The notes under the pieces: generated by a model
The model's database searches: none
What the model saw: the letters and a program-made list of their open reading frames with translations, nothing else
Told to the model about the DNA's origin: nothing
Made by a program: the position numbers and the translations under genes
Part shown: positions 20,982-33,114 of the stretch, one piece after another
Position numbering within the stretch: position 1 is the stretch's first letter
Layout of the letters: every line of letters begins with the position of its first letter
DNA from: Cordylochernes scorpioides
Lineage: Eukaryota > Arthropoda > Arachnida > Pseudoscorpiones > Chernetidae
Assembly (NCBI GenBank): GCA_030710605.1
Contig: CP092863.1
Location: 57,316,507-57,380,506, forward strand
Direction: 5' to 3'
DNA length: 64,000 bases

Positions 20982-22165
20982 GCGACTCTCGATAATTCGA
21001 ATCTCAAGGGACCAGAGAAAATTTTCAATTTATCAAGAGTTCAAAATAGCAGGAGTTTAAACTACTAATAGGGCTGGAGGGGAAAAGATCAAGTAAACAA
21101 GAGATTGAAGTTTTGTGTTTTTACCTACTGTATACATGATTATATAAGTGAATTACTTCAAGTGTGTGCGTTTTTTTTAAGTAATAAATTTATTGGGCGC
21201 TTTCGGGTCTTTACCATTCTCAAACAAGAGTTTGATTAATCACTCTTTCTTTAAAAAAAAGTAAAAAAATCTAAAACATGACAAATGTGCTCTAAATAAA
21301 TCACCGAATCAATCAATAACTCTCTCTCAAAATTCGTGATATATTATTTTGAACATTTGTATAGTTATTCACAAATTTTCATTTAAAAAAAATAATTCCA
21401 TCATTTTTTTTGAGTGAGCGACTTCAGTCTATTCTTGTCAAATAATTTTTCGATAGTAGTGAGAGCTGCAAAGAAATCGTCACTTGTGTCGGTTCTGAGG
21501 GCGTTGAAGCGTGGGTTAGTAAGAGATCTCCTTGCCTCGCTCAATATGACTGGAATTGGAGGTTGCTCTTCTTCGTTTCCTTCCTCGTCCTCATACAGAT
21601 GGGCCAAATTCAATATTTCGTTTCGGTTAGGGTACCGTGGACACTGATGTCATCGTCGCCATGATAATAATCCTCAAATGTTAGGCCTCAATCCATTGAG
21701 AACAAATGGAAATGTCCACGCTGGGGCTCTTTCCGCATATTTTAAAAATGATATGCCGTGTCGATTTTTGAAATTTGAGAGTCACCCTTTACTTGCTGCA
21801 AATCCTTTAATTCCAGAGACTGCACCAAATAGTTGGCTCTTTCCTTCAACATGAAACCGCATACGGGACGAATGACGAATCAACTTCCGCAAGCTCTCAT
21901 CTCCGCCCACTCGGCGTAGGAAATTTGAACTGTAACTTTGTTTAGTTAGTCCGCGGGCTGGTCTGGCTTGAGAAAGTCACAGGCAACGTTTTCCATCATA
22001 TTTTGATTTTCAGATAAATATTAATAAAATAAAGTAAACAAGAGTTTGATCTCGAATTTATTGATTTATTATTGTAAACATTTTTACAGTTATTCTCAAT
22101 TGTTCATTTTGGCAAGATACTATTCCTTCAACTTTAAATTACCGAGGGGACCAATTAATATTGTT
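20982..22165 (-). mobile_element. Internally deleted Tigger-type element
   Basis: Left end ggcgactctcgataattcga (about 20983) and right end aaattaccgaggggacc (about 22148) are imperfect inverted Tigger-like termini. The minus strand holds pieces of a CENP-B/Tigger transposase. The element lies between the two copies of the 343-bp repeat but does not touch them. Confidence 0.6.
21395..22005 (-). pseudogene. Tigger transposase remnants
   Basis: Read leftward from about 21960: a stretch resembling the second HTH (ESLRKLIRHSSRMRF, then GKSQLF and LSNFKNRHGISFLKICGK), then a jump to the C-terminal tail. The tail has an acidic region (LYEDEEGNEEEQPPIPV) and DDFFAALTTIEKLF near 21450, typical of the end of Tigger/jerky proteins. 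The catalytic DDE core is absent, and stops and frame changes separate the pieces. Family is clear from the tail; the exact subfamily is not. Confidence 0.65.
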
Positions 22166-22423
22166 GCATCATGGCTAATGAACCTATTTTATTTTAATTT
22201 GTAATATTATTTTTCATATATTTTAAATTCAAATTTATATTTTATATTTATTTATTTTATTAAACAAAACATATGTATTATAAACAGAATATATGTATTA
22301 TAGAATTATCATTTGTATTTAGGTACACTGTGTGACTTCACTGCTCTCTTTGATGTGAGAAATAAAGAAAGGATCCTGGAGGCTACTTAAAGCAGAGTTA
22401 TTTCATTATTCGCTTATATAAAT

Positions 22424-22765
22424 TTGTAGGATGGTTGAAACACGCTCTGGTAAGATGCAAGACCCGGCACAGGAGAGGATCAAGGTTGAAGAGTCTGCCA
22501 AGCCGCAACCTGGAGGGGGGGGGGGGGCAACAATATTGATTTCATTCAACTTATCGAGTATTTTTTCGACCGTGAAAAATTATTTCAAATTATCGAGAGA
22601 TTCAAATTAACGAGTTTCAAATTATCGAGAGTCGAGGGTTTCTTTTACACATAAAATAAATAATGGGAGGGCTTGGCTTATCAGTGGTGAAACCTCCCAG
22701 CGGTTTCGCTAATTTAATCTACTAGACAGCTCTTTTATAGCTCAAACACCGTATTGACGATTCTG
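22424..22765. repeat. 343-bp repeat, copy 2
   Basis: Matches 20373-20715 with only a few differences, including G-tract length. Here the hammerhead part is missing on the left side, so the duplicated unit is distinct from the hammerhead repeat. Confidence 0.85.
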
Positions 22766-22769
22766 ATTA

Positions 22770-23178
22770 TATATGCTACACTGAAGGGTGGAATCTTATA
22801 AATGGTATTTAAGAAATATATGAACATAATCTTTCAGGAAACCAGATTCAATATTATATTTTTCAAATAATATTTTTTAAAAATTTAATTCAGACTTTTA
22901 TGTGTAAAAAAAAAAATCAATCGTGCTTTAATGCCCTCATTTCCTTAGTATAGATGGCGTATTATTGCCTTATAATTATATTATTGATTTGTCTATCCTT
23001 ACTATTTTTATACATTTTAATACTATACTAATAAGTATATTATAATGCATTAGCGCGCCATCTGTTATGAAAATTCGAAACTATTATTAACGCGTATGAT
23101 TCTTTTAAAAACTTTTAGAAATTGTTTTATTTTAAAAAGAATCATACGCGTCTATAATAGTTTCGAATTTTGACTAAT
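22770..23178. mobile_element. AT-rich spacer and palindromic MITE (23053-23178)
   Basis: An inverted repeat pairs gaaaattcgaaactattattaac with ttataatagtttcgaatttt, and cgtatgattctttt with aaagaatcatacg, around a loop of about 30 bp. The left flank reads gcgcgccatctgttatg, a word also at 27742 and, altered, at 32400. There is no coding capacity. The part before 23053 is plain AT-rich sequence. Confidence 0.7.
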
Positions 23179-23179
23179 A

Positions 23180-25640
23180 AGTAAAATAAAATATATTATT
23201 TGCGGTGGATATTAAATATTCTGTGAATTATGATATATTTTGACATTGCCTTTTTCTTCATATAATTAACAGATATTTATACAGATATTATATTAAAATA
23301 ATAAAAAAAAAGAAAATTGGAAAATGAAATATTGTAGCACTTTCCAGTAATATGATATTGCATGGACAAAATACCTTGAGTTGATCCCAGTCTGGCTTTG
23401 ATGTCTCGAGCTCCACCACGGAGATCCATGGAAGCCTTAATAAATAAATAAAAAAAGAAAAATTTTCAAATCCAAGGCTCAGAGATGTACAATAAATTAT
23501 TAATTCTTCCATATCTTCTTTAAATCAATGCTCATTTCGTTTCAAATAGTTATTCCGGTTTTCTCGAATATACCTTTGAAGGAATAAAACGTCAGAAAGC
23601 AGAATAAATGTACTGAATGAGAAGCTATGAGAAATAAATAGAAGGACACTCAAGAAGCAGGACGTCAATGAAGAATTACAAAAGAGGAATTAAATTGAGC
23701 AGAAGATGAAAACTGTGTGAAGAGAAAGTCAAATTGAAGATTGTCTTGTAATTAGAATAAATAATGTTAAGATAATCAAACAGAGCGGGTTTCTATGAAA
23801 GTAGGGAGGGGGCCAAGTAATATTTTGTCAGGCCAATTAGAAGGACGGCGGCCCGGGGCTAGAAGAGAAAACAAAGTTAGCCAACTATACGTACAAGTAC
23901 AGTACACAGAGCGCTTTATTACTTCCTTCCTATACCCCGTATTTATTTATACGGACAAGCTCTGATTGATGTTTACACAACGATCGATATATACTCTAGC
24001 ATCTGTGTATTCATCTGTGAGTTAGTATACTAACCTTCTAGTTAGTTAATATTAACTTCCTATTTCCTTATACCTATATATTTTCCCAATAAAATATTGC
24101 ATTAGAAAATTACAAAAAAATATGGAATTACTGATATAAATATTATTGAGTATTTCAAAATGGTTACTTGTTATGTAGGTATATATATTTGTAAATTATC
24201 TATTAAAACACTTCTGTTCGATGTGCCAGACGTTTCTGAATGTATCTGATGAAGAACATGTCAGATTTCTAACGTATTTCACTCAAATAGAGCTGCGGCG
24301 TCACCTTTCTGTTTGTTTTAATCAGCGGAATCATTCTAGAGAGTTTGGTATGTAGAGGCCTCGGGAAGGACCAGCGCACTAAAGCTTGTCGAACCTTTAA
24401 TAAAAAAGCACATTGCACTTCATATTTTTACTTCCATTATTTATATTGTAGGTAGCTTCAGATTAAGATATTTGTTAAACAGGAATTTCTTAGAATTTTT
24501 CTAATTTGATAAATCTGCTTCGGTAACCTACTCGAGGTTGGAAATATGTTCAATAAACGCTCCATAGTTTCAGTTTCTTTTTTTTTTTCTTCAGAATAAT
24601 TCCGCCAAACATAATTTTTCTCATTTCAAATATTTAGAGATTCACAATAAAAATAAATGTTTATATATTTAGCTCTCTTAAAGATACACATATTTTTCAT
24701 GTTAATAGGAAAATAGTTCTCTATTAAAATTTATTTTTGAAAGTTTTAAATTTAGTGTGATTTCCACATATTTTATTAAAATTTGACTCAAGCTATTTTT
24801 GTATATAATTTAAAAATCTATATAAACATGCTAAAATAAATTCTCAATAATTTAATATTTCAGAGAATTAAGATTATTATATAAAAGAAGCATTGTTTGT
24901 TTTTCTACATATAAGGAGTAACAACTGAAATATTTAATGGCTTTATACAAAAGGTTATAAAAAGACAAAAATATTATTTCTATAAAAAATATAAAGATAA
25001 AAAAATGTCCAGGTTCAAAGCTCCACCATAACCTGAAAATATTTGCAGTTTCATTAATATTGAAAATTTTCTTCCTAAGAAATGTTTATTTAATTTCAAA
25101 TAATTTCAAATTTGTAAAAAAAAAAAATCCAACTTTATTTTATTCATATAAGTTTATATTGCATATTTTTATAAATTTGTAATGAAGTTAAAAATTCTAA
25201 TATTTATGAAAGCGAAAGACATTTAAAAAAACAATTTCGAAGATGGAAAATAGAATAATATTTAATTGGAATATTCTAAATGATACTAAAAATAATCGTA
25301 TTTATAAATTTCTAAATCTTTAAAATAAAAAAATCTCTAAAAACATTTTTGAAAGATTCATTTTTTTTTGTGCATTGAATAAAAAGATAAATAAATATAT
25401 CAAATAATTCTACACATCGAAATGATCTCCATTTTAGAAATGTTCTTTAGAAAGCCATTCTCCTTATCTCGAACGTTGAAATTTAAACGGTAACTTCTGA
25501 AATATGCAGCCGTGTACAGTCAATTTGTTTGTAGATAAAGGCCTCTCTTGCGCTCATATTGAGATCTTCAAGATTTGACTCCAGATGTTTTTACGCCCCA
25601 GATGCTCCTCATAACGATCCCCAACCATTTAAAACTTCTC
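23180..25640. other. Spacer, nothing recognised
   Basis: Mostly AT-rich, with a more mixed stretch at 23780-24060 (gggaggggg, ggcggcccgggg) that I cannot assign. A ctgatgaagaacatgtcag at 24249 resembles part of a Penelope-like tail but has no hammerhead core. Just left of the promoter-like island, the minus strand has short ATG frames (starting MVGDRYEEHLGRKN at about 25630, and MSAREAFIYKQIDC at about 25560). They could be a first exon, but I cannot support that. Confidence 0.4.
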
Positions 25641-25654
25641 AGATGATCCTTAGA

Positions 25655-25770
25655 ATATTGATTGGCTGATTGTGACGTAGTGGGTGGTCCGCGCATGCGT
25701 CAAAAATGCTTTTGGTTGCCTAGCAACCACTGTATCGTCTGGCGCGGTTTTCAGGAACGTGAGTCAAGAT
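25655..25770. promoter_or_regulatory. Promoter-like cluster: CCAAT, CRE, NRF1, RFX X-box
   Basis: Within 67 bp lie an inverted CCAAT (ATTGG, 25661-25665), a CRE-like TGACGTA (25673-25679), an NRF1-type GCGCATGCGT (25691-25700) and a symmetric X-box GTTGCCTAGCAAC (25715-25727). The X-box fits the RFX consensus GTNRCC...RGYAAC. A splice-donor-like GTGAGT follows at 25759. X-boxes with this symmetry typically mark promoters of ciliary genes. The direction is unknown and no neighbouring coding exon is proven. This is the clearest sign of host regulatory DNA in the window. Confidence 0.6.
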
Positions 25771-27740
25771 CAATATTAATTAAATTTGCCAAAAATTTCG
25801 CTATTATTTGTTCTTATCTGCCGACAGATATTTTTAGAATTGGACTTGTTCTGTCAGGCTTTGTCACACTTGGTTAGATAATCAAATTTGAACTTTTTTA
25901 TTGAAATAATAAATGTTTTTTTAAATAAAGGATTTGGTCAAGAATTATGGAAACTTCACGAATTTCGTTGTTTAATCAATTATGTAGATCTACAGATAAG
26001 CCCTTTTGCATTTGGAACTTTTTTGGCATTCTTTTAAAATATTTCCATGAGTAATTATTATTGTATTTTTAGTGCCATTGAATACCTTTATGTATATCAC
26101 TGTTTTAGAGATAACCCTATCCTAAACCATTATTGTATTATATTAGTATCTCTTTGATTTTTATAGTATCTCAAAAAATTATCAAATACGTTTTTTTTTT
26201 AATCTTGTTATATCAAAGACAAGGTACACTTATATTTCACTTATAATTTAAAATTATCTAACAAATATACAAAATCGTTATTTAATATATTAAATTAAAT
26301 AATATTATATTAAATATTTACTCTAATTAAAATTTGTCTCGTTAATTTTGTGTGTATTTTTAGAATATAATATTAATATCTATTCTATTTTGGGTGAATA
26401 AAAAAAAATCCCAGTTTGAAAAATAAAATGTAAAACAATTATCGATCGAGTTATATGTAGTTTTGTCAATTATTTAATGATTGTTATATATTAGAGATTA
26501 CAAAGACATTCTGATACATCTTTGATTTCTTATATCAAAGGCTAATTGAAAGCACCCACAATACCTTTATTCACAGCCAATTCATTCTTTGAAGAATATT
26601 TGATCAGACACTGATTGCCTAGAACATAACCCACTAATCAGAAAAAATCAATATAGAAAATTACCTGTGTGTTATCAATAGTTGAGTTGATTTTTTACCT
26701 TATCATTTCCATCATAGTATGGCAATATTAAGCCTTTGTCCACTTTATCCATCGCCTTCATGGGATTTATTAACTATTTTAAAAAACAATTTATAGAGTA
26801 ATCAATTTTTCAACCATTATATTCAGAGTCAAAGAGTCGAATTACCCGTTCACAACCTGAAATGTATTTGAGACATGTGTTTCTACATTTCGATAAACTA
26901 TGTTTACATACTTCAATAAAAAATTCTATTTCCAGTAAATATTCCTATAATATCTCAAGACACATAGTAAACCTCGATCCCATTGGAATGAATTTCCCTC
27001 AAATAGTTCCTAGCCGCCATTTTCCACCGTGTCGCCCTGCAGTTGGACGTATAATTCTTCTTCAAAAGTAGAACCTGAAATCGAACTTTTGTATCTCATG
27101 TTTACTCGGGTATTGCCGAGCTCAACTAGCGCCAGCGAATTGACAAACCTTTAATTAAATAGCGACTCAGGTTTTTTGTGTAGATTATGTATATCATTAG
27201 GGTTAATTCTAGAACTAATTTTAAACTCTTCAGAAATACATTTAAACAAGTTACATATAGAATTTGAGATGTTTCTGGAAATAAATAGTCGTTTTTGATT
27301 TCAATAAGAACTATAAGCTTTTGAAAGATATTTTACATTATAATTTCCCGGCTGGTAGGCAGAGTGGGATTAGGGTTGACATGGAGTATTACTTGGACAA
27401 GCAAGTAGAAAATTGAACTACTTACAGTAAATATATTAACGAGCAGAAATAGATATACATTATTTTTATAATAATGATTTTTTTTTCTTTCAGGAGAACA
27501 CCTGAATAAATGTGTTAATATAAACGAAATTTATCTAATTTTTGAAAATCCATTGCCTCCATCACAAAAATAAACCAACACACCGGGAAATCTATCAATA
27601 TCATATTGGCAACATATGTTTATATGATTTATAGGAATTGCGAAAGAAAAAAAGTACCCCAGAACGCACACTTATTTTTCAAAATCTCCATGTGCAATTT
27701 CCTTTTTTTAGTAAGGAGAGTACTTTTATTATGATATATT
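25771..27740. other. Spacer with a YY1-like site and short ATG frame
   Basis: Mostly AT-rich. At 27011-27023 the minus strand reads AAAATGGCGGCTA, a strong YY1-type motif that includes an ATG (27018-27020). It opens a 21-codon frame (MAARNYLREIHSNG...) ending in a stop. A mixed-composition region follows to about 27130. This could be the 5' end of a minus-strand gene with an unseen splice site, but evidence is thin. Nothing else is recognised. Confidence 0.35.
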
Positions 27741-27741
27741 A

Positions 27742-27905
27742 GCGCGCCATCTGTAATGAAAATTCAAAACTATTTTAGACACGTATGATTCTTTTGGAAA
27801 TTAAACAATTTCTACTGTCCTTATTGCAATGTAAAAATTAATGGGAGAGCTTGGTTCATCAGTGGTAAATCCTCCCATCGGTTTCGCCAGTTTAATTTTA
27901 TGTTG
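27742..27905. repeat. Two MITE-family fragments side by side
   Basis: The first (27742-27800) has gcgcgccatctgtaatgaaaa and acgtatgattctttt, as in the palindrome at 23053. The second (27835-27900) has gggagagcttggttcatcag...cggtttcgcc, as in the 5851-6125 MITE family. The same order recurs, decayed, at 32400-32550, so the two blocks belong to one composite repeat. Confidence 0.65.
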
Positions 27906-29140
27906 GATCCTTGTGAAGGATTTGTTCACAATTTTAAAAGTTCAATAACGGTATTTTTAATTTAAAATTTATCACAAAATTCTGTGTATAAATGACATTT
28001 TAACGTTATGTTTAACATTTTAAAAAGTTCTAAGCTACAAGTAGAATAACAAAATCTTAAATTATTTAAATCACATTTTATATATGAATTCGATTAACAT
28101 ATTTTAAATAATATTTTTTTAATTTGAGGCATCTCAACCCTTATTACCATTTCATTACTTATATTTCAGAATTTATTTAGATTAGAGATACGAGTATATT
28201 GTCACTATAGCGTCATTTCAAAATCCACATACATCAAGGTAAAAATTAATTTTTTGTAAGATGAAAATAAATAGGGACACCTACTAAATCAGAAGGTTCG
28301 AATTTGAAAGATTACAATTTACATTTTAAATGTTAATAAAAAACTTTAAAATATGTACTTATCCAATTTCATATAAGATTATTATCAAATTTTAAAAAGG
28401 TTATTTCGTTTTTAGATTTATAAATTTCATTTAAATCTTTGAAAAAACGTCATATATTTTTTAAATCCTAAGTTATTTTATTATGCTATAAAATATCGTT
28501 ATGAATATATGAAAAAGTATGTCTTTAATGAATTTTAAAAAACGCATTTAAAATAAAAAGGTAATATATATTAAAGGTTTTGTAATTTTGAAACACATTT
28601 TACACTTTAATTATAACGTTTTTGTTGGCTTTGCTTAGAATATTCAAAGATACTGATTTCAAGAATATTATTCAAACATTATATATATTCATTTACAAGA
28701 GAGAGAACAAAATATAAAATAAAAACTTATAACATATTGAACAAAGGAACTTTTTTTCTAACGGTTAGCGCATATTTACTCGTGATCTTACACACATATT
28801 GTGGGAACAATTAATTAAAATATATATATACAACACACGCTCCCCTGTGTGCCAGCCCTAATCAGCAAGTCCAAGGCTATGTGCACATTTTCGTAGTTTT
28901 CTTTAGGGAGACTCTAGGCTGTCACCTTTCAAGGTAATCTGGAAAGTTTCACTTTCGCAAATGTCGTTATTAACATTTCAGATGTGCTTCTTAAAAGTGC
29001 AAACCTTTAATATAACATCAAAAATGTTATTTTCAAAAGTAATTTGACTTTAGCAAAATATAACACAAATAAGTAAACTAATTCCTTTTGAAAAAAATGT
29101 ATTTGAATTAAGTATTTAAACAAGGTAAAATCCTCTGGAG
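27906..29140. other. AT-rich spacer, nothing recognised
   Basis: A short mixed-composition piece at 28835-28960 (ctcccctgtgtgccagccc) has no identifiable function. No terminal repeats or domains are seen. Confidence 0.5.
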
Positions 29141-29141
29141 T

Positions 29142-30033
29142 AACTTGGTAAAGAAAACATTCAAAGACAAAGAGGATGAGTATCTTTTTATGAACAAGCG
29201 TTCGAGCTTTCGAGCACAATGTCGCCCTTCAACAGGAATAAAACTACACAAAGAATCAAGATACATCTATATATATACAGGTGATTAGCATAAACACAAA
29301 AAACTATTATTTTTAGAGAGATAAAATTTAAGTTTTATGTATGATATACAAAACAGGTAATAGGAGAAATGTAATTATGCTAATATATGGTTTAATCTAT
29401 TAGTAAAGAATCTATAGGTTGTTGTATGAACAGCTTATGTAAATATGTCATTGTAAAGTTCCGGAATCTCAATGTGCCTATTGATGCTATTATATTTTAG
29501 GGATAGCAGCGCCTCGACAACCAATCTTTTATATTTATGCTGAATGTTAGAAAAATGCGAACGGGGTTCTATTGTATTAAAAGTATGTCCTGTATTTGAA
29601 ATGTGTTGGGCTATGAGGGATCTAGGGTCATTATTTCTGATATTTCGGATATGTTCATCGATTCTATCTTTTATGTGTCTGCCAGTTTCACCTATGTATA
29701 AGCTAGAGCAATTATTACATTTTAATGAGTATACTGCATTATTAGTCATACAACAACCTATAGATTCTTTACTAATAGATTAAACCATATATTAGCATAA
29801 TTACATTTCTCCTATTACCTGTTTTGTATATCATACATAAAACTTAAATCTTATCTCTCTAAAAAATAATAGTTTTTTGTGTTTATGCTAATCACCTGTA
29901 TATATATAGATGTATCTTGATTCTTTGTGTAGTTTTATTCCTGTTGAAGGGCGACATTGTGCTCGAAAGCTCGAACGCTTGTTCATAAAAAGATACTCAT
30001 CCTCTTTGTCTTTGAATGTTTTCTTTACTAAGT
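29142..30033 (-). mobile_element. Penelope-like element fragment with 288-bp inverted arms
   Basis: The left arm 29142-29429 and right arm 29746-30033 are near-perfect inverted copies (288 bp each), separated by a 316-bp spacer encoding a GIY-YIG nuclease. Each arm holds a cgttcgagctttcgagc / gctcgaaagctcgaacg block typical of Penelope-like terminal repeats. In these elements the upstream terminal repeat is often inverted, which fits. The reverse transcriptase is absent, so this is a severely deleted copy. Near identity of the arms implies recent origin or conversion. No target duplication was found. Confidence 0.8.
29435..29749 (-). pseudogene. GIY-YIG endonuclease domain of a Penelope-like element
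   Basis: The open frame is about 104 codons. It begins with VYSLKCNNCSSLYIGETGRH, which matches the GIY-YIG pattern (Y...C..C...YIGETGR) of Penelope-like endonucleases, including the CxxC pair. It continues through R...H...I and ISNTGHTF to the C-terminal block KRLVVEALLSLKYNSINRHI. The same C-terminal block occurs on the plus strand at 40806-40901, confirming a family. In full elements this domain follows a reverse transcriptase and nicks the target DNA. Only the endonuclease survives; it has no internal stop but is probably not expressed alone. Confidence 0.85.
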
Positions 30034-31605
30034 ATTAAGTATTAAATAACCTATATACTATAAACTTATATACTCGTATATAAGAGAAGACCTAAATTTC
30101 CCTCCGGTATCCAGCCATATTAAAGCTTAAAAAAAAAATAAATTTTATTTATTTTAAAAATAAGAACCGAGAATTATTTGCGCTAACCTAAAAATAATTG
30201 ATGAAAATTAAATATTATTTAAAAGAGGGAGAGAGAGAGACAAGCGAAATAAAAATATAAATTGATTGGATAGAGAGAAACGGTATATTCTGCAATTATT
30301 TAAATAAATACAAATTTTTAGTTTCTTGTATTTATTTTTGTTTGTTGTATATTTGTATAATTTGAAATAAAAATTAAATCAATTATTTGCAATTTATAAA
30401 ATTATTTAAAAGTTCGATACATAAAAAATTGATATTTGATAAATAGATATAGTATATAAAGATAATTTCACAAGAGTATTAGGCTAGATATTTTTATTTT
30501 ATAAATTTTATTTTTATATATAATTTCTAATCAGTAATAAGAGATTATACATTATAAATATAAAAGGTATTTCATTCACACATATAAATAAGGCAGATTA
30601 TATTTAAAATTTGAATTTATGAAATATTATATTAAAAAAAATCTTCTTATTCGTTTTCCAAAAAGATATAAAATCTCAAAAAAGGGGAAAAAATATTTTT
30701 ATCATTCATGAAATATTCACTTTTGCCAATAAACCTTCATTTTTATATTCATTTTTTTTTGCATATATAAAATTGATTATAATAGGTAAAATTTATTTTA
30801 AAAAGGAGATTAAATATAAGTTTTGCACTTTTGAGACGATATTTTACACTTATATTTTAAATTTTATTTTTAACAACATTTTTTCTCTTTAATGGCAACA
30901 TTTTATTTTTAAACATTTTACACTTGAAAAACAAATTTGACACTTTAAAAACAACATTTCTAGTTTTAAGCGATATTTTTGATTTTGGAATTTTTAGCGA
31001 TCATACTAGAGATATTTCATATTTTATAGAAATATCTTTATATTCCAGTTGAAATTAGTTTATATTAAACAGGTTTATATTCGTTTTAATCAAACATTAG
31101 AAATAAGGCACATAATTGGGATTTTTAAGTAACTTTTTTAAAATGGCCCATAATCTTTTCTATATTTTTACTTCACGCTGCTTCCTATCTTAGACTTTAA
31201 CTATTTTCCTAACAAATATTTTAAATATCTTATATATATATATATTTTTTTAATATAATATCACCCAAGTTGTGTGATATTTTAGTTTAGATTTAATCGC
31301 ATGTGTGACGATCTCCACTGTTCTATTTAATATAATATTATTCGAAATTGATTGTATTTATTAGTTTTCGATGAGTAATATAATTTCTTATGATTGAATG
31401 GATATCGAAACACACGAAGGAACTGATAAAGTTTACGGCGCGTGATGTTTAATTTGGACCTTAAATATCTATTTAAAATGCAGTTTTTAAAATCGCTAAC
31501 GGTTATGCTGGTAAAAGAATGTTGTGTAGCGAGGGTATAGGAACATTTCTAACCCCATATTAAACAGTGATTAACTTTAGACCTTTTATTATTATTAATA
31601 TTAAT
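30034..31605. other. AT-rich spacer, nothing recognised
   Basis: Long A/T runs with a GAGA tract near 30225-30240. No frame, hairpin or terminal repeat worth naming. Confidence 0.5.
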
Positions 31606-31611
31606 AAGGGG

Positions 31612-31940
31612 GTCGGTTAAAGAATGTTGGTTTTCGACCGCTACGACTCGGGTTCGATTCCCGCATTGGGCACTTATTTCTGGTTAAAAGAAATACTCCA
31701 ATGGCCCCCTATTCTTGAAAAGGTCCAAACCCCACCAGGGAGTGCAAGTAACCAAACGGGCCTCTGGCACATTTTTAAGTGCAAATTCGAACTACTTTTC
31801 ACATGTGTAGATATGTGGTGCACTTGCAGTAAAAGCAGTCGCCAGCTTATACCCATCATGATTATCATGGCTGTTGCTGGTTGGTTTGTAATTCCAAAAG
31901 GAGTCCAACAACAAATTATTTTTCGTAAAATCAACTTTTA
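31612..31940 (+). repeat. tRNA-Glu-derived SINE, longer copy
   Basis: The tRNA-like head (31615-31672) has ttggttttcgaccgctacgac and B box GGTTCGATTC (31651-31660), as at 9011. The body then reads tactccaatggcc, aaaccccaccagggagtgc and acgggcctctggcac. The right limit is not clear; sequence of mixed composition runs to about 31940. The plus-strand frame of 105 codons here is an accident of the SINE. Confidence 0.7.
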
Positions 31941-31944
31941 ATTA

Positions 31945-32395
31945 CATTTATCTAATATAAATTATCAGAAGGGGTTAAATTGTTGTATACTTGTTGACGT
32001 TCTTTTTGCTTATGTCTGTCGTGGTCAAATAACATTTTAATATTATACAATTTTAAAATATATATATGTGTTTGATATATTATATATAAATATTTACATT
32101 TTACATAATTTATGATTTATATTTAGAATGATGTTTAATTATTTTATTATATTATTATGACAACAAATAATGTGATATTAATGTTAATTTATATAATTTT
32201 AATAAAGTATATTTTATGAGCATTATATATTTATAAGATGAATATTTTAATTTAATATTTGAATTAAATATTTATTAAACAAATTAAAACTTATAATGAA
32301 AATATGAAAAGTTAATATTTAGTAGCCGCTACATGGCCTTTACCACGTGTGCTAGGAATAAGCAAAAAAAAAAGACTTAATATGAACATGAAGTA
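31945..32395. other. AT-rich spacer, nothing recognised
   Basis: Almost pure A/T from 32040 to 32310. No feature is supported. Confidence 0.5.
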
Positions 32396-32397
32396 TT

Positions 32398-32552
32398 TGC
32401 GCGACATCTGATATTGGAGAATTGAACTCTTCATGAAGCGTTTTTCTACTGTCCTTTTTAAATAATGAAAACATTGTAATAGCATGTCTCATCAATGGTG
32501 AACCCTCCAAGCGGTTTCGCAAGTTTAATCTACCATACCGCTCTATATGGTA
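32398..32552. repeat. Composite MITE-family fragment
   Basis: Decayed versions of the blocks at 27742-27905: gcgacatctgatattgg, then ctactgtcctt, then gtctcatcaatggtgaaccctcc and gcggtttcgcaagtttaatct. Confidence 0.6.
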
Positions 32553-32671
32553 GTTATAGTAGAAAATTTAATTTATTTAAGAGTCATACGCATCATAAAT
32601 TGTTTTAAAAATTCCAGAAATTATCTTTTTTTTTTTTTTAAATTCGCAAATCCTTTATTTCTAAGCCTTTT

Positions 32672-33023
32672 GTTTAATTTAAAAAATCAAACAATATTCT
32701 ACTGCTCTTACTGTGTGCAATTATTTAATTTTAAATATAATCGTACGCGTCAGTTTCAATTTCTTATAACAAATGCATCGAATAAATGTATTTCGTAAAA
32801 GCTCAAAATACAAATGGTACTTGGAAAATATATTGGTAAATAATGTATTTTAGACGGGTAGTTTAATTTAAAAAATCAAACAATATTCTACTGCTCTTAC
32901 TGTGTGCAATTATTTAATTTTAAATATAATCGTACGCGTCAGTTTCAATTTCTTATAACAAATGCATCGAATAAATGTATTTCGTAAAAGCTCAAAATAC
33001 ATATGGTACTTGGAAAATATATT
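32672..33023. repeat. Recent 163-bp tandem duplication, 189-bp period
   Basis: 32672-32834 and 32861-33023 are almost identical (one clear difference, acaaatgg versus acatatgg), separated by 26 bp. The unit contains cgtacgcgtcagtttc. There is no coding potential. Confidence 0.85.
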
Positions 33024-33114
33024 TTGATTTGAAAATAATCAAAGAATTTTTTCATTAACATTTATGAAGGTGGTTAAACGTATAGTACAAACTAGAGATA
33101 TTTAAAGTTGAGAT

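Noticed and set aside
24240..24290. CTGATGAAGAACATGTCAG as a hammerhead
   Set aside because: No GAA after the stem and no stem III.
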